From: Halalkalibacter urbisdiaboli
GTDB lineage: Bacteria; Bacillota; Bacilli; Bacillales; Bacillaceae_D
Length of the DNA: 64,000 nucleotides
Direction of reading: 5' to 3'
Assembly (NCBI RefSeq): GCF_002156385.1
Contig: NZ_MVJM01000001.1
Location: forward strand, 455,583-519,582
This document shows positions 27,943-36,515 of the stretch, piece by piece (positions within the stretch are counted from its first letter, which is position 1; every line of letters starts with the position of its first letter). The translations under genes were made by a program, and so were the position numbers. Under the pieces are notes generated by a model, which was given only the letters and a program-made list of their open reading frames with translations, searched no databases and was not told the origin of the DNA.

Positions 27943-29394
27943 TTATTCGTTACATAATGCTTTTAGCAAAGCATCCGCACTTGGTTCAGGCAATGTGTCA
28001 TCAACATGATAACCACATTCAATAGCAGCAGTTCTAGATTTTTCTCCGAAACAAATGATTTTCGCTATCGACGATAACCGTTCGGGAGATTGTCCACATG
28101 ATTCAAGGCTTTCACTTACAACACGGACCGACTTAGCACTAGGGAAAATGATTGTTTTAATCCGATCCTCATCTAAAAGACGTTGAAACGTGCGTTCAGC
28201 TTGGCTTACCTTTGTTGAAGAGTGAGTCATAACGAAATCATGTTGCCCGTAAGCTTCATGCCTTCCTGCATTTTCTGCTTCCCACGTATCATCTCCAAGA
28301 ATAAGGAGCTTTTTATCGTCAATCATCGCATGTACTGGTTCTGCAATACAAGCAAATTGCTCGATAGCTCGAATTGACTTAACCGAAGCCCCGTAAAACC
28401 TTGCTTTCACAAACCTTACATCAATTCGTTTCTCCTTTAACCACGCAAAAAAACATTCTACACTTTTAGGTGAAGTGAACAAAATTTGTTCGTATTCCTC
28501 GACATTCATATCCATTAATGTTGACTGACTTCTCCAGCGCGGGAATTCAAATACGTCAGCCCCATATTCTCGTAATCTCTTTGCAATGAGGCTAGGTTCA
28601 TCACCCGTTCGCCCGAGTAAAATATGCTGATTAAAAAGTGGCTGTCGTTCAAACCAACTTTTTCCTTTTCTTAACTTTACAACATCCCCCACTAAAGTTA
28701 TTGCTGGGTTTTTAAAATTTGTTTCCATAGCCTTTTGAGCAATGGAATCCAATGTCCCCTCTAGCGTTTGTTGCTTTCCAATTGTTCCCCATTGTATTAA
28801 AAGAACAGGTGTTTTCGGATCGCGACCGTGTTTAATTAATTGATCAGAAATATACTGTAGATTTCCTACTCCCATATAAAAAGCAATCGTATCAATTGCA
28901 GATGCTAACCCTTTCCAATCAATAAGAGGATGACCAGATTCTGATTTATCATGTCCAGTAATAACAGCGAAAGATGCTCCGTAATCGCGATGTGTAACAG
29001 GTACACCAGCATATGTAGCGGCTCCTATTCCTGCTGTTACACCTGGAACAATTTCGTAAGGAACATGATTAGCTTCTAGTGCTTCCGCTTCTTCACCAAC
29101 TCGACCAAATACACTAGGGTCTCCTCCTTTTAACCGCACCACTATTTTCCCAGCCTGTCCATACTTCACGAGTAATTCATTAATGGCGTCTTGTCTTAAA
29201 ACGTGTCGCTGCGGTAGCTTCCCACAATAGACTAGTTCAGCCTCTGGCTTCGTCCATTCTAATAAGAGAGGATTGACCAAACGATCGTATAAAATCACAT
29301 CGGCTTGCTGTATACACTCTAAACCTTTTAATGTCATTAATCGAATATCCCCTGGACCTGCTCCAATGAGATAGACATACCCTTGCTTTTTCAT
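27943..29394 (-). CDS. cobA: CobA-HemD fusion: uroporphyrinogen-III methyltransferase/synthase
   Basis: A 483-residue two-domain protein. Residues about 1-245 are the SAM-dependent uroporphyrinogen-III C-methyltransferase (LIGAGPGDIRLMT at 10-22, VRLKGGDPSVFGRVGEE near 86, PGVTAGIGAATYAGVPVTHR near 116). Residues about 255-483 are a diverged HemD-like uroporphyrinogen-III synthase domain (starting ILLGRTGDEPSLIA). Fusions of this type occur in some bacilli and clostridia. It converts tetrapyrrole precursor to precorrin-2 for siroheme. The start overlaps the upstream TrpD-like gene by 4 nt. Confidence 0.92.
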   Translation of the reverse strand: MKKQGYVYLIGAGPGDIRLMTLKGLECIQQADVILYDRLVNPLLLEWTKPEAELVYCGKLPQRHVLRQDAINELLVKYGQAGKIVVRLKGGDPSVFGRVGEEAEALEANHVPYEIVPGVTAGIGAATYAGVPVTHRDYGASFAVITGHDKSESGHPLIDWKGLASAIDTIAFYMGVGNLQYISDQLIKHGRDPKTPVLLIQWGTIGKQQTLEGTLDSIAQKAMETNFKNPAITLVGDVVKLRKGKSWFERQPLFNQHILLGRTGDEPSLIAKRLREYGADVFEFPRWRSQSTLMDMNVEEYEQILFTSPKSVECFFAWLKEKRIDVRFVKARFYGASVKSIRAIEQFACIAEPVHAMIDDKKLLILGDDTWEAENAGRHEAYGQHDFVMTHSSTKVSQAERTFQRLLDEDRIKTIIFPSAKSVRVVSESLESCGQSPERLSSIAKIICFGEKSRTAAIECGYHVDDTLPEPSADALLKALCNE

Positions 29395-30440
29395 GATTTT
29401 CCCTCAACCTTCCCCTGTTGCTGCCATTTCTCCAACTGCTGTTTCGCCTCTCCTTGGTTAAGCAGATACCTTGCTTCTTCTATCCCTGCTTCGATACTAG
29501 AGACCCTCTCCAGTAACCATAACCGAATCCCTGCATTGAAAATGACTTGGTCACGAAAATAATGGAGATACTCATTCTCGGAACCAACTATAATTTCATT
29601 TATTATCGAAACTTGCTGCCTGAGTGTTAGTTGCTCTTTTTCTTTGTCCTTTTGATGCTCAAGCTGATAATCCTTTGGTCTTACTGTTAGCATTTCTTCT
29701 CCATCCTCAGTAACCTTGTATATAAAGCTACTATGACGGTGAACAGGAATATCTTCGGATCCTTCAATACCTTGAACAATAAACATTTGCTTGTAAGGTA
29801 ATTTTCGTACAACCGGTATAAGATTATTTATTGCAGTTTTATGAAAAACACCGAGCACCACAGCTTCCCCTTGTGCAACTCTTATTAATTTTTCTACTGT
29901 ATTTAGTAATGAGCGAACACCAATTTCCTCCCGTATTTCACGTAAGCTTGCCAATGGACGACAATGAAATTCCGTATCAGCAAACCCTAGCTGTACCGTT
30001 GATAACGAGCGTTCTATCCCCTCTACAGAAGCCATTGTCTCAATTCCAAGTTGCTCAAGGATCGCTTTAATTGTGCTCCCGTATTTCGGTGGGAGTGAAT
30101 CGCTACTATGTAAGAATACAGGGATTCCTATAGCTGATAATAGTAAAGCGACGGGGATAGTTGCAACGAATGAGTTTCGTCCAACATAAGGTCCTGCACA
30201 ATCGAGCATTCCTTTTATGGGAGCGTTAAGGTGATTGGTTTTTTCGTGAAACGCATGAATGAACGCTAATAATTCTTCAGGTGCTTCCTCCTTCATCCTT
30301 TCTGCAATTAAAAATGCAGCAATTTGTGCAGAAGATGCTTTCCCTTCCGTTATATCCATAGCCGCTTCGTACGCTTCCTCATATGTTAAATCACGAGAGT
30401 TTTTCTTTCCTCTCGCAACTTCCTTTAACCAATTTTGCAT
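29391..30440 (-). CDS. TrpD2-like protein heading the siroheme operon
   Basis: A 349-residue protein with the anthranilate phosphoribosyltransferase fold: Glycos_trans_3N helical domain (about 1-70) and a larger C-terminal domain. The PRPP-binding GTGGD of true TrpD is replaced by CAGPYVGR (81-88), and KHGNR by LHSSD (110-114), so anthranilate chemistry is unlikely; the PYxGR pattern is reminiscent of the TrpD2/YbiB group, some of which bind nucleic acid. It is first in the operon and overlaps cobA by 4 nt, pointing to a role tied to siroheme or sulfur metabolism. GAGGTG before 30440 fixes the start; the frame extends to 30473. Confidence 0.8.
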   Translation of the reverse strand: MQNWLKEVARGKKNSRDLTYEEAYEAAMDITEGKASSAQIAAFLIAERMKEEAPEELLAFIHAFHEKTNHLNAPIKGMLDCAGPYVGRNSFVATIPVALLLSAIGIPVFLHSSDSLPPKYGSTIKAILEQLGIETMASVEGIERSLSTVQLGFADTEFHCRPLASLREIREEIGVRSLLNTVEKLIRVAQGEAVVLGVFHKTAINNLIPVVRKLPYKQMFIVQGIEGSEDIPVHRHSSFIYKVTEDGEEMLTVRPKDYQLEHQKDKEKEQLTLRQQVSIINEIIVGSENEYLHYFRDQVIFNAGIRLWLLERVSSIEAGIEEARYLLNQGEAKQQLEKWQQQGKVEGKS

Positions 30441-30517
30441 GCTCTCACCTCTTCCAACAATATCCGACCACATTCCTAAGTTTTATAAAGTATAATACAA
30501 GTTTCTATTAGGAGGCA

Positions 30518-30580
30518 ATGTCTAATAAGTTAAATTTCTGTCGCAGTTTTACTTTAGGTCGTAAATTTATTGATTACTAG
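30518..30580 (+). CDS. Possible 20-aa peptide ORF
   Basis: A 20-codon ORF preceded by a strong ribosome site (AGGAGG, 30510-30515) and, further up, TATAAT (30491-30496) without a convincing -35. It lies between the TrpD-like gene and tnrA, on the strand of tnrA. The encoded peptide is basic with mixed hydrophobic residues. It may be a small protein, a leader peptide or chance; no family is recognised. Confidence 0.3.
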   Translation: MSNKLNFCRSFTLGRKFIDY

Positions 30581-30621
30581 ATACGGATTCTTTTTTATTT
30601 GAAAAATCCACCAAGAAAAAG

Positions 30622-30638
30622 CGTAAGATTATCTAACA
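30622..30638 (+). promoter_or_regulatory. TnrA/GlnR-type box upstream of tnrA
   Basis: The 17-nt site CGTAAGATTATCTAACA matches the TnrA/GlnR consensus TGTNAN7TNACA at seven of eight fixed positions (first base C in place of T). It is 85 nt upstream of the tnrA start, consistent with the autoregulation known in B. subtilis. Confidence 0.5.
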
Positions 30639-30722
30639 ATATCTATCATGAACATTAGCAGCTTATGTTATAGTTAAAAAAAGATTTAACATTCTAACTT
30701 AAACATCTGTGAGGTGGAATGG

Positions 30723-31025
30723 GTGTCCTATAAAGATAAAAAGGTAATCACGATAGGAGTAGTGAGTGAATTAACGGGGTTGTCGGAGAGAAAAATACGC
30801 TATTATGAGGAACGAAAATTACTTTTTCCGGAACGTACAAAAGGAGGGACTCGTAAATATTCATTTTTAGATATCGAACGCCTAATCGATATCGCAAACA
30901 AAATGGAGGATGGGATGCAAACCTTCGAAATTCGGAAAATGGAGCAAAAAGCAATTAAAAAGCAAGAAGTTCGCGAACGTATGCTTCGTGGTCAAATTAA
31001 TGCAGCCTTTAATATAAGAAAGTAA
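30723..31025 (+). CDS. tnrA: MerR-family nitrogen regulator TnrA
   Basis: A 100-residue regulator with the MerR-type winged helix: [20 protein letters not shown] at the N-terminus, [11 protein letters not shown] for the recognition region and [13 protein letters not shown] for the wing. It is highly similar to B. subtilis TnrA, which activates nitrogen-scavenging genes when glutamine is scarce. The C-terminal [13 protein letters not shown] resembles the tail by which feedback-inhibited glutamine synthetase captures TnrA. The likely start is GTG 30723 after GAGGTGG (30711-30717); an in-frame GTG at 30714 lies inside that site. A terminator follows immediately. Confidence 0.9.
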   Translation: MSYKDKKVITIGVVSELTGLSERKIRYYEERKLLFPERTKGGTRKYSFLDIERLIDIANKMEDGMQTFEIRKMEQKAIKKQEVRERMLRGQINAAFNIRK

Positions 31026-31026
31026 A

Positions 31027-31061
31027 CACACGGCTAACGAGTTTCGTTAACCGTGTGTTTT
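31027..31061 (+). terminator. Intrinsic terminator of tnrA
   Basis: CACACGGCTAACGA pairs with TCGTTAACCGTGTG (one mismatch), then a T run. Confidence 0.85.
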
Positions 31062-31139
31062 TTTGTTTTTCAGTCATAGAAAGACAAACGATTGGCAAAC
31101 TAATTATACACGATTCTCAACTAATGAAAGGAGGACTTT

Positions 31140-31949
31140 ATGATTAAAAAAAGTAGCATCCTATTCATCCTTACAATATCTTGTCTTCTACTATTCAATA
31201 GTTCTACATTTGCCAAAAATCAGCCGTTAGCTTCAATCATAATAGACGATTTTGGTGGTGATGTAAACGGTGTAGATGAATTTCTGACTGGAGACATTCC
31301 CGTTACGATTGCCATTATGCCTTTTAAGGAACAATCAACAGAACAGGCGGAACTAGCGCACAAAGCCGGTCATGAAGTCATGATTCACTTACCAATGGAA
31401 CCAAAAAAAGGAAAAGCATCATGGTTAGGTCCAAAAGCGATTACTTCAACCTTAATGGACAATGAAATTCGCCAAATCATTGAAGATGCAATTGAAAATG
31501 TCCCGCATGCTGTTGGCCTTAATAATCATATGGGCTCTAAAATAGTTGAAAATGAACGCATTATGCGGACTGTTGTTAAGGTCCTTAAAGAAAACTCCCT
31601 TTACATCATAGATAGCGGAACTAGTGGAAAATCGGTGATTCCAGAACTTGCCGAGGAGCTAGGAGTTCGATATGCCACTCGTAATGTTTTTTTAGACGAT
31701 ACTTTTTCTTCTAGGCACCATGTAAACAAACAAATGAGAAAGCTTTCGACGATTTCTTCTGAGGACGGTAAAGCAATCGGAATTGGACATGTAGGTATAA
31801 AAGGAAAGGAAACCGTAGCAGGGATATGTAATGGCTTATCCTTCATGGAAGAGAAAGGGGTTAAGCTTGTTCCTATTTCACACCTAATCAACTCCAAAAT
31901 TGAAGAAGACCCTGAACATTTTTGGGAAGCAGAGGGGATGGACAGATGA
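31140..31949 (+). CDS. Divergent polysaccharide deacetylase, exported
   Basis: A 269-residue protein with an N-terminal signal peptide (hydrophobic stretch about 6-20, cleavage near STFA-KN). The mature part starts ASIIIDDFGGD and contains MPFKEQS, GHEVMIHLPMEP and GLNNHMGS, the landmarks of the YibQ/DUF610 divergent polysaccharide deacetylase family. It is expected to act on cell-wall or extracellular polysaccharide. It overlaps the next gene by 4 nt (ATGA) and heads a three-gene operon ending in a subtilisin-like protease. Confidence 0.88.
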   Translation: MIKKSSILFILTISCLLLFNSSTFAKNQPLASIIIDDFGGDVNGVDEFLTGDIPVTIAIMPFKEQSTEQAELAHKAGHEVMIHLPMEPKKGKASWLGPKAITSTLMDNEIRQIIEDAIENVPHAVGLNNHMGSKIVENERIMRTVVKVLKENSLYIIDSGTSGKSVIPELAEELGVRYATRNVFLDDTFSSRHHVNKQMRKLSTISSEDGKAIGIGHVGIKGKETVAGICNGLSFMEEKGVKLVPISHLINSKIEEDPEHFWEAEGMDR

Positions 31950-32500
31950 TTACTACTGAAGATCAACTTATTATGACATTTACTGCAAAGGATGAATCAA
32001 TTGTCACACTTCGCCCAGTACAAAAAAGCGATGCCTATGACATTACCGATTCCGTCTCTTCAATAGTATCTAATGGAGCATTTATTCAAAAAGAACGTCC
32101 GCGCACACTTGAAGAAGAGTACGCTTTTATTGAAGAGATGAAAGAAAAAGATAACATGTACATTGTCGTTGATGTTGATGGGAGTTCTCGTGGAATTGCT
32201 AGAGTGATTCGTGGCGAGTTAAAAATGAAGGAACATACAGGACTTTTTCGTACATGGCTTCATCCTGAAGCCCAGGGTAAAGGTATTGGTAAAAAATTAA
32301 TGGAGTATACGTTGGAATGGTGTCGCATTCATCAATTGCGTAAATTATGCCTAACCGTCTTCTCTTCAAATCAGATCGCTAAATCGCTTTATGAAAAATA
32401 CGGGTTTATCGTAGAAGGCATTCAAAAGGAGCAAGCTTTTCTTAATGGTGAATATGTAGATGAAATTTTTATGGCTTATTTTTTTAAAGAGAATAACTAG
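31946..32500 (+). CDS. GNAT-family N-acetyltransferase
   Basis: A 184-residue acetyltransferase. The acetyl-CoA-binding motif A reads HPEAQGKGIGKKLMEY (about 108-123), followed by the FSSNQIAKSLYEKYGF segment. An earlier in-frame start at 31922 lies within the deacetylase gene; the ATG at 31946 overlaps its stop codon (ATGA) and has AGGGGATGG upstream, so coupling is likely. The substrate is unknown. It is placed between an exported deacetylase and a membrane-anchored protease. Confidence 0.88.
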   Translation: MITTEDQLIMTFTAKDESIVTLRPVQKSDAYDITDSVSSIVSNGAFIQKERPRTLEEEYAFIEEMKEKDNMYIVVDVDGSSRGIARVIRGELKMKEHTGLFRTWLHPEAQGKGIGKKLMEYTLEWCRIHQLRKLCLTVFSSNQIAKSLYEKYGFIVEGIQKEQAFLNGEYVDEIFMAYFFKENN

Positions 32501-32518
32501 TAGCAAGGAGGATTTTAC

Positions 32519-34297
32519 ATGTCATGGCGTATAATAAAGACTGTCACTATTTTAGCTGGTGTTGCTCTAGCGCTTACGTTTATCGCTAACATTTTAATTG
32601 AAGATCAGCAGATTACAATCCAACACAAAGATATTCCGCAAACATTGGAAGCCTCCGCAATGGATAAATTAACAGCAGAAGATTTATCTATGACCACATC
32701 GATGTTTATTAAGCAACTGTCAGCTCAAATGAACCGCTGGGCTGAGGCTGATTTATCAGAGCAGCAATTAAAGCAACGTTTTGAAGAAGAACTAGGGGAA
32801 CATTCACATTTTCACGGATTTGCTATCCTTGAAAATAACGAAAAAGTATTAGAAGTCGGTGAAATGTCTCAGCAAGATGCCTCATTACTAAGCCATCATC
32901 ATATGGAGAGCGAATTCTCCGATCCATATGAAGTAGATGGTGAGCAATATATGTTAATGGGTGAACAGATTAATGATCATAAAAAAATGATTGGAGAAAT
33001 TAACTTATCATTTGTAAAAGAGTTCGTAAAAGATATGGCTTCAGTTGCAGATGCTAATGGTAATTTCTTCGTCTCGGGACAAGATCCGAAAGTTCAATGG
33101 GAAACAACGAAAGATATGCCGGAACATCTTCAAGCACAAACCGTACCAGAGTTAGGCTGGCAAATTGTTGTGCATTCTAAAGAGCAAAAACCAGAAAAAA
33201 ATCAAGTCCATTATGAAGAACAACAGGCTGTTATTAAGTTTAAGCATCCAGAAACAGCGGATGCTTGGTTTGCAGATCATCCCGAACTCACTCTTATCGA
33301 CCATACTGCTCCATTTTATGTCGTAAAATCTAAGGTCGATTCAACAGAAACGCTAATTGAGCGGCTTCAGCGTGATTATGATCTATCCTTTGTCGAACCA
33401 AATTATGTTTTTACAAAACAAGGTCTTGAGATGCAAACGATCCCAAATGATGAATTTTTTGAACCTTATCAATGGAACCTGACACAAATTGAGGCAGGCA
33501 GAGGCTGGAATTTCTCTAATGGAGCAAATGTAAATATTGCCATCCTTGATACAGGTGTCGATCCTGATCATCTTGACTTAAAAAATAAAATTAAACATGG
33601 ATACAATGCATTTGATGATTCATCTGAGTTCACCGATGAACATGGTCACGGGACACATGTTGCAGGGGTAGCTGCAGCACTTACAAACAATGTAACAGGC
33701 ATTGCAGGTGTTTCCTGGAACAGTACGATTTTACCTGTAAAAGTACTCGACAAGGACGGTGCCGGAACATCCTATGAAGTAGCAAAGGGGATCTATTGGG
33801 CAGTAGATCATGGCGCACAGGTTATCAACATGAGCTTAGGTGACTATTATCATGCTGATGTCCTACACGAAGCCATTAAATATGCTTATGACCATGATGT
33901 GGTCCTAATTGCTGCTTCTGGTAATGACAATGTATCTGACCCGATGTATCCAGCAAATTATGAAGAAGTCCTTACTGTCGCTGCTGTTGATGATACGAGA
34001 AATCGGGCATTCTTTTCAAACTATGGCCCACATGTCGATGTTACAGCACCAGGTGCCCATATTCCGAGTCTATTCCCTGATAATAATTATGTTGTCATGT
34101 CTGGGACATCAATGGCTTCACCGCATGTAGCTGGCCTAGCTGGGTTAATTCGTGCATTAAGACCTGATTTAAACGTTGAGGACGTCTACCATGTTATACG
34201 TTCGACAGCAAAGGATCTTGGTACTAAAGGCCACGATCAATATTATGGATTCGGTGAAGTTGATGTTGCAAAGGCACTTGAATCCATTTCCGAATAA
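32519..34297 (+). CDS. Membrane-anchored S8 subtilisin-like protease
   Basis: A 592-residue serine protease. An N-terminal hydrophobic anchor (about 6-27) is followed by an unusual extracytoplasmic region (about 35-220) with no recognised motif, a fervidolysin/I9-like prodomain (about 232-300) and a C-terminal S8 catalytic domain with the triad Asp344 (AILDTGVD), His377 (HGHGTHVAG) and Ser531 (SGTSMASPH), plus oxyanion Asn469. There is no sorting signal. The extra N-terminal domain is longer than in simple subtilisins and may be a sensor or a docking part. It is the last gene of the operon. Confidence 0.92.
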   Translation: MSWRIIKTVTILAGVALALTFIANILIEDQQITIQHKDIPQTLEASAMDKLTAEDLSMTTSMFIKQLSAQMNRWAEADLSEQQLKQRFEEELGEHSHFHGFAILENNEKVLEVGEMSQQDASLLSHHHMESEFSDPYEVDGEQYMLMGEQINDHKKMIGEINLSFVKEFVKDMASVADANGNFFVSGQDPKVQWETTKDMPEHLQAQTVPELGWQIVVHSKEQKPEKNQVHYEEQQAVIKFKHPETADAWFADHPELTLIDHTAPFYVVKSKVDSTETLIERLQRDYDLSFVEPNYVFTKQGLEMQTIPNDEFFEPYQWNLTQIEAGRGWNFSNGANVNIAILDTGVDPDHLDLKNKIKHGYNAFDDSSEFTDEHGHGTHVAGVAAALTNNVTGIAGVSWNSTILPVKVLDKDGAGTSYEVAKGIYWAVDHGAQVINMSLGDYYHADVLHEAIKYAYDHDVVLIAASGNDNVSDPMYPANYEEVLTVAAVDDTRNRAFFSNYGPHVDVTAPGAHIPSLFPDNNYVVMSGTSMASPHVAGLAGLIRALRPDLNVEDVYHVIRSTAKDLGTKGHDQYYGFGEVDVAKALESISE

Positions 34298-34300
34298 AGA

Positions 34301-34341
34301 GTGTGTGTCTCAAAAGAGAAATAACCTTTTGAGACACACAC
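34301..34341. terminator. Palindromic bidirectional terminator, TCAAAAG core
   Basis: GTGTGTGTCTCAAAAG pairs perfectly with CTTTTGAGACACACAC between the convergent protease and uxuB genes. It is a member of the CAAAAGGT palindrome family. Confidence 0.75.
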
Positions 34342-34351
34342 GTTTCATTCT

Positions 34352-35197
34352 TTATACCCCTGCATATGCCATAAACCCACCGTCAACTGGAACAGTTATA
34401 CCTGTTACAAACTGACTTGAGTCCTCGTCAATTAGCCATAATAATGTTCCTAACAAATCTTCAGCCTTTCCAAGTCTCCTCATCGGTGTATGGGCAATAA
34501 TCTTTTCCGTTCGCTCCGTATAACTTCCATCTGGATTCGTTAATAATTTTCGGTTCTGCTCTGTTAAGAAAAAGCCGGGCGCAATCGCATTGACTCGAAT
34601 ACCAGCTTCGGCCATATGAACAGCAAGCCATTGGGTAAAATTATCAATTGCTGCTTTTGCTGCACTATAAGCTGGGACCTTCGTCATTGGAGATGGAGCA
34701 CTCATTGAAGAAATATTAATGACGGTTCCTTTAGTATGAAGCATTCTTTTCGAGAATATTTGAGTTGGAATCAGTGTACCGATCACATTTAAATTAAATA
34801 CAAATTCAAAGCCTTCTGCTGTTAAATCAAAAAAACTCACCATGTCATCACGATCGATGTCTTTCAAAATTAATGTCTCATTTGTCGTACTACCTTTTGG
34901 GTGATTCCCACCAGCTCCATTAATTAAAACATCGACACGACCATACGTATCAAATACTTGCTGTTCTGCTTCCTTCACACTCGCGACGTTCGTTACGTCG
35001 CATTGTACTGCCATTGCAGTACCTCCAGCTAGTTTAATTTCTTCAACAACAGAGACCGCTTTTTCATACGTACGATTTAAAACAGCTACTTTCATTCCCT
35101 GTCTTCCTAACTCTTTTGCCATACAACCACAAAGAACTCCACCGCCGCCTGTAACAACTGCTACTTTGTCTTTTAATCCTGAATGATTTACGGTCAT
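34352..35197 (-). CDS. uxuB: SDR D-mannonate oxidoreductase (fructuronate reductase)
   Basis: A 281-residue short-chain dehydrogenase with TGGGGVLCG (cofactor loop), NGAGG, the catalytic YSAAK and PGFF segments. SDR proteins directly behind uxuA (18 nt gap) in bacilli are the YjmF/UxuB type that reduce fructuronate to mannonate with NAD(P)H; the long insert before the catalytic Ser (about 95-125) fits that subgroup. With uxuA it covers two steps of hexuronate degradation. Confidence 0.85.
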   Translation of the reverse strand: MTVNHSGLKDKVAVVTGGGGVLCGCMAKELGRQGMKVAVLNRTYEKAVSVVEEIKLAGGTAMAVQCDVTNVASVKEAEQQVFDTYGRVDVLINGAGGNHPKGSTTNETLILKDIDRDDMVSFFDLTAEGFEFVFNLNVIGTLIPTQIFSKRMLHTKGTVINISSMSAPSPMTKVPAYSAAKAAIDNFTQWLAVHMAEAGIRVNAIAPGFFLTEQNRKLLTNPDGSYTERTEKIIAHTPMRRLGKAEDLLGTLLWLIDEDSSQFVTGITVPVDGGFMAYAGV

Positions 35198-35215
35198 GTC
35201 GTACTCTCTCCTTAC

Positions 35216-36286
35216 TTATTTGTTTTTTTCTAAGCTATCCCATATTCCCCAAATGTACATGATACCTAATGCACGATCATATAAGCCATACCCCGGTCGG
35301 GCATTTTCACCCCAAATCATTCGACCATGGTCAGGTCGAAGATATCCTGTGAAATCCGTGTCATGCAACGCTTTCACAATTTCATATAGATCAAGAGAGC
35401 CATCACTGCTTCGATGAGAAGATTCAGCAAAGTCACCATTTTCCCCGAACTTTATGTTTCGAACATGCGCAAAAGGGACCTTGCCCATTGCCGAAAAATA
35501 TCTAAAAATTTCTGGGATGTTATTATTTGGATTGGCACCCAACGAACCTGAGCATAAAGTTAATCCATTTGAAGGACTGTCGACCATTTTAACAATTCTC
35601 TCTAAATTTTCTTTATTTATAACAATTCGCGGTAAGCCAAAGACAGACCATGGTGGATCATCTGGATGTATAGCCATTTTAATGTCACATTCTTCTGCAA
35701 CTGGAATTACCCGTTCGAGAAAATATTGCAAATGATTAAAGAGGTCTTCTTCTGTTACTCCTTGATATTGTTCAAATAGCTTCTTTATTGTTTTCAATCG
35801 TTCAGGCTCCCACCCAGGTAAAGAAAAACCGTTGGAATTCTGCTCGATTTGTTCTGCTAACGTATTTGGATTAGCCTGGTCAATTTTTACTTTTTCGTAA
35901 GCTAGAACAGTCGAACCATCTGGTAACTCCTTTGCTAAATCCGAACGGGTCCAATCAAAAATCGGCATAAAATTATAGCAAATCACTTTTACTCCTACTT
36001 GTGCAAGGCGTCGAATCGTTTCTTGGTAATTTTCAATATATTCTTCTCTTGAAGGCAGCCCAAGTTTAATATCCTCATGAATGTTTACGCTTTCAATCAC
36101 TTCAAGCTTTAACCCTTGCTCCGTTACTTCTCTCTTTAACTGCTCGATTTTATCCCTTGGCCAAACTTCACCAACAGGGACGTCAAATAAAGAGCCAACG
36201 ATTCCATCCATACCGGGTATTTGTTTAATTTGTTCTAATTTAACACTATCATCATGTCGACCAAACCAGCGGAACGTCATCTTCAT
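35216..36286 (-). CDS. uxuA: Mannonate dehydratase
   Basis: A 356-residue enzyme that dehydrates D-mannonate to 2-keto-3-deoxygluconate. The start MKMTFRWFGRHDDSV, the MAIHPDDPPWSVFGLPRI metal/active-site segment and DHGRMIWGE near the C-terminus are diagnostic of UxuA. The frame extends to 36310, but the ATG at 36286 preceded by AGGAGAG matches the family start. It is the first gene of a two-gene operon with a promoter and a palindromic operator upstream; the rest of the hexuronate pathway is not in the window. Confidence 0.95.
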   Translation of the reverse strand: MKMTFRWFGRHDDSVKLEQIKQIPGMDGIVGSLFDVPVGEVWPRDKIEQLKREVTEQGLKLEVIESVNIHEDIKLGLPSREEYIENYQETIRRLAQVGVKVICYNFMPIFDWTRSDLAKELPDGSTVLAYEKVKIDQANPNTLAEQIEQNSNGFSLPGWEPERLKTIKKLFEQYQGVTEEDLFNHLQYFLERVIPVAEECDIKMAIHPDDPPWSVFGLPRIVINKENLERIVKMVDSPSNGLTLCSGSLGANPNNNIPEIFRYFSAMGKVPFAHVRNIKFGENGDFAESSHRSSDGSLDLYEIVKALHDTDFTGYLRPDHGRMIWGENARPGYGLYDRALGIMYIWGIWDSLEKNK

Positions 36287-36349
36287 CTTTTTTCTCTCCT
36301 TGTCTAACATTTTTTACTACATCTTCAGTAAGTAATCCTTTCTTACATT

Positions 36350-36363
36350 TGTATACTAGTATG
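36350..36363 (-). promoter_or_regulatory. Candidate GntR-type operator of uxuAB
   Basis: A perfect 10-nt palindrome ATACTAGTAT (36353-36362) lies just downstream of the promoter. FadR-subfamily GntR regulators of hexuronate genes recognise palindromes of this TATACNAGTATA type, so it is a plausible repressor site. No regulator gene is adjacent. Confidence 0.5.
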
Positions 36364-36377
36364 GTAGTTGTAGTATT

Positions 36378-36406
36378 ACTATATATGAAACTTATTGTTC
36401 CTTCAA
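36378..36406 (-). promoter_or_regulatory. SigA-type promoter of uxuAB
   Basis: On the minus strand TTGAAG (36406-36401) and TATAGT (36383-36378) are 17 nt apart, placing the transcription start just upstream of the palindrome. Confidence 0.6.
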
Positions 36407-36483
36407 TAATTAATTAGAAATTCTACTTAACTATTTTTAGGGAACGAAGAGATTTCTACACATGCGATTCTTAACGTCAAAAA

Positions 36484-36511
36484 AAGACCTTGGAAACCTA
36501 TCCAAGGTCTT
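36484..36511 (-). terminator. Intrinsic terminator of the sulfate assimilation operon
   Basis: AAGACCTTGGA (36484-36494) pairs with TCCAAGGTCTT (36501-36511), just after the DUF3906 stop codon, with a U run on the minus strand. Confidence 0.9.
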
Positions 36512-36515
36512 TTCA

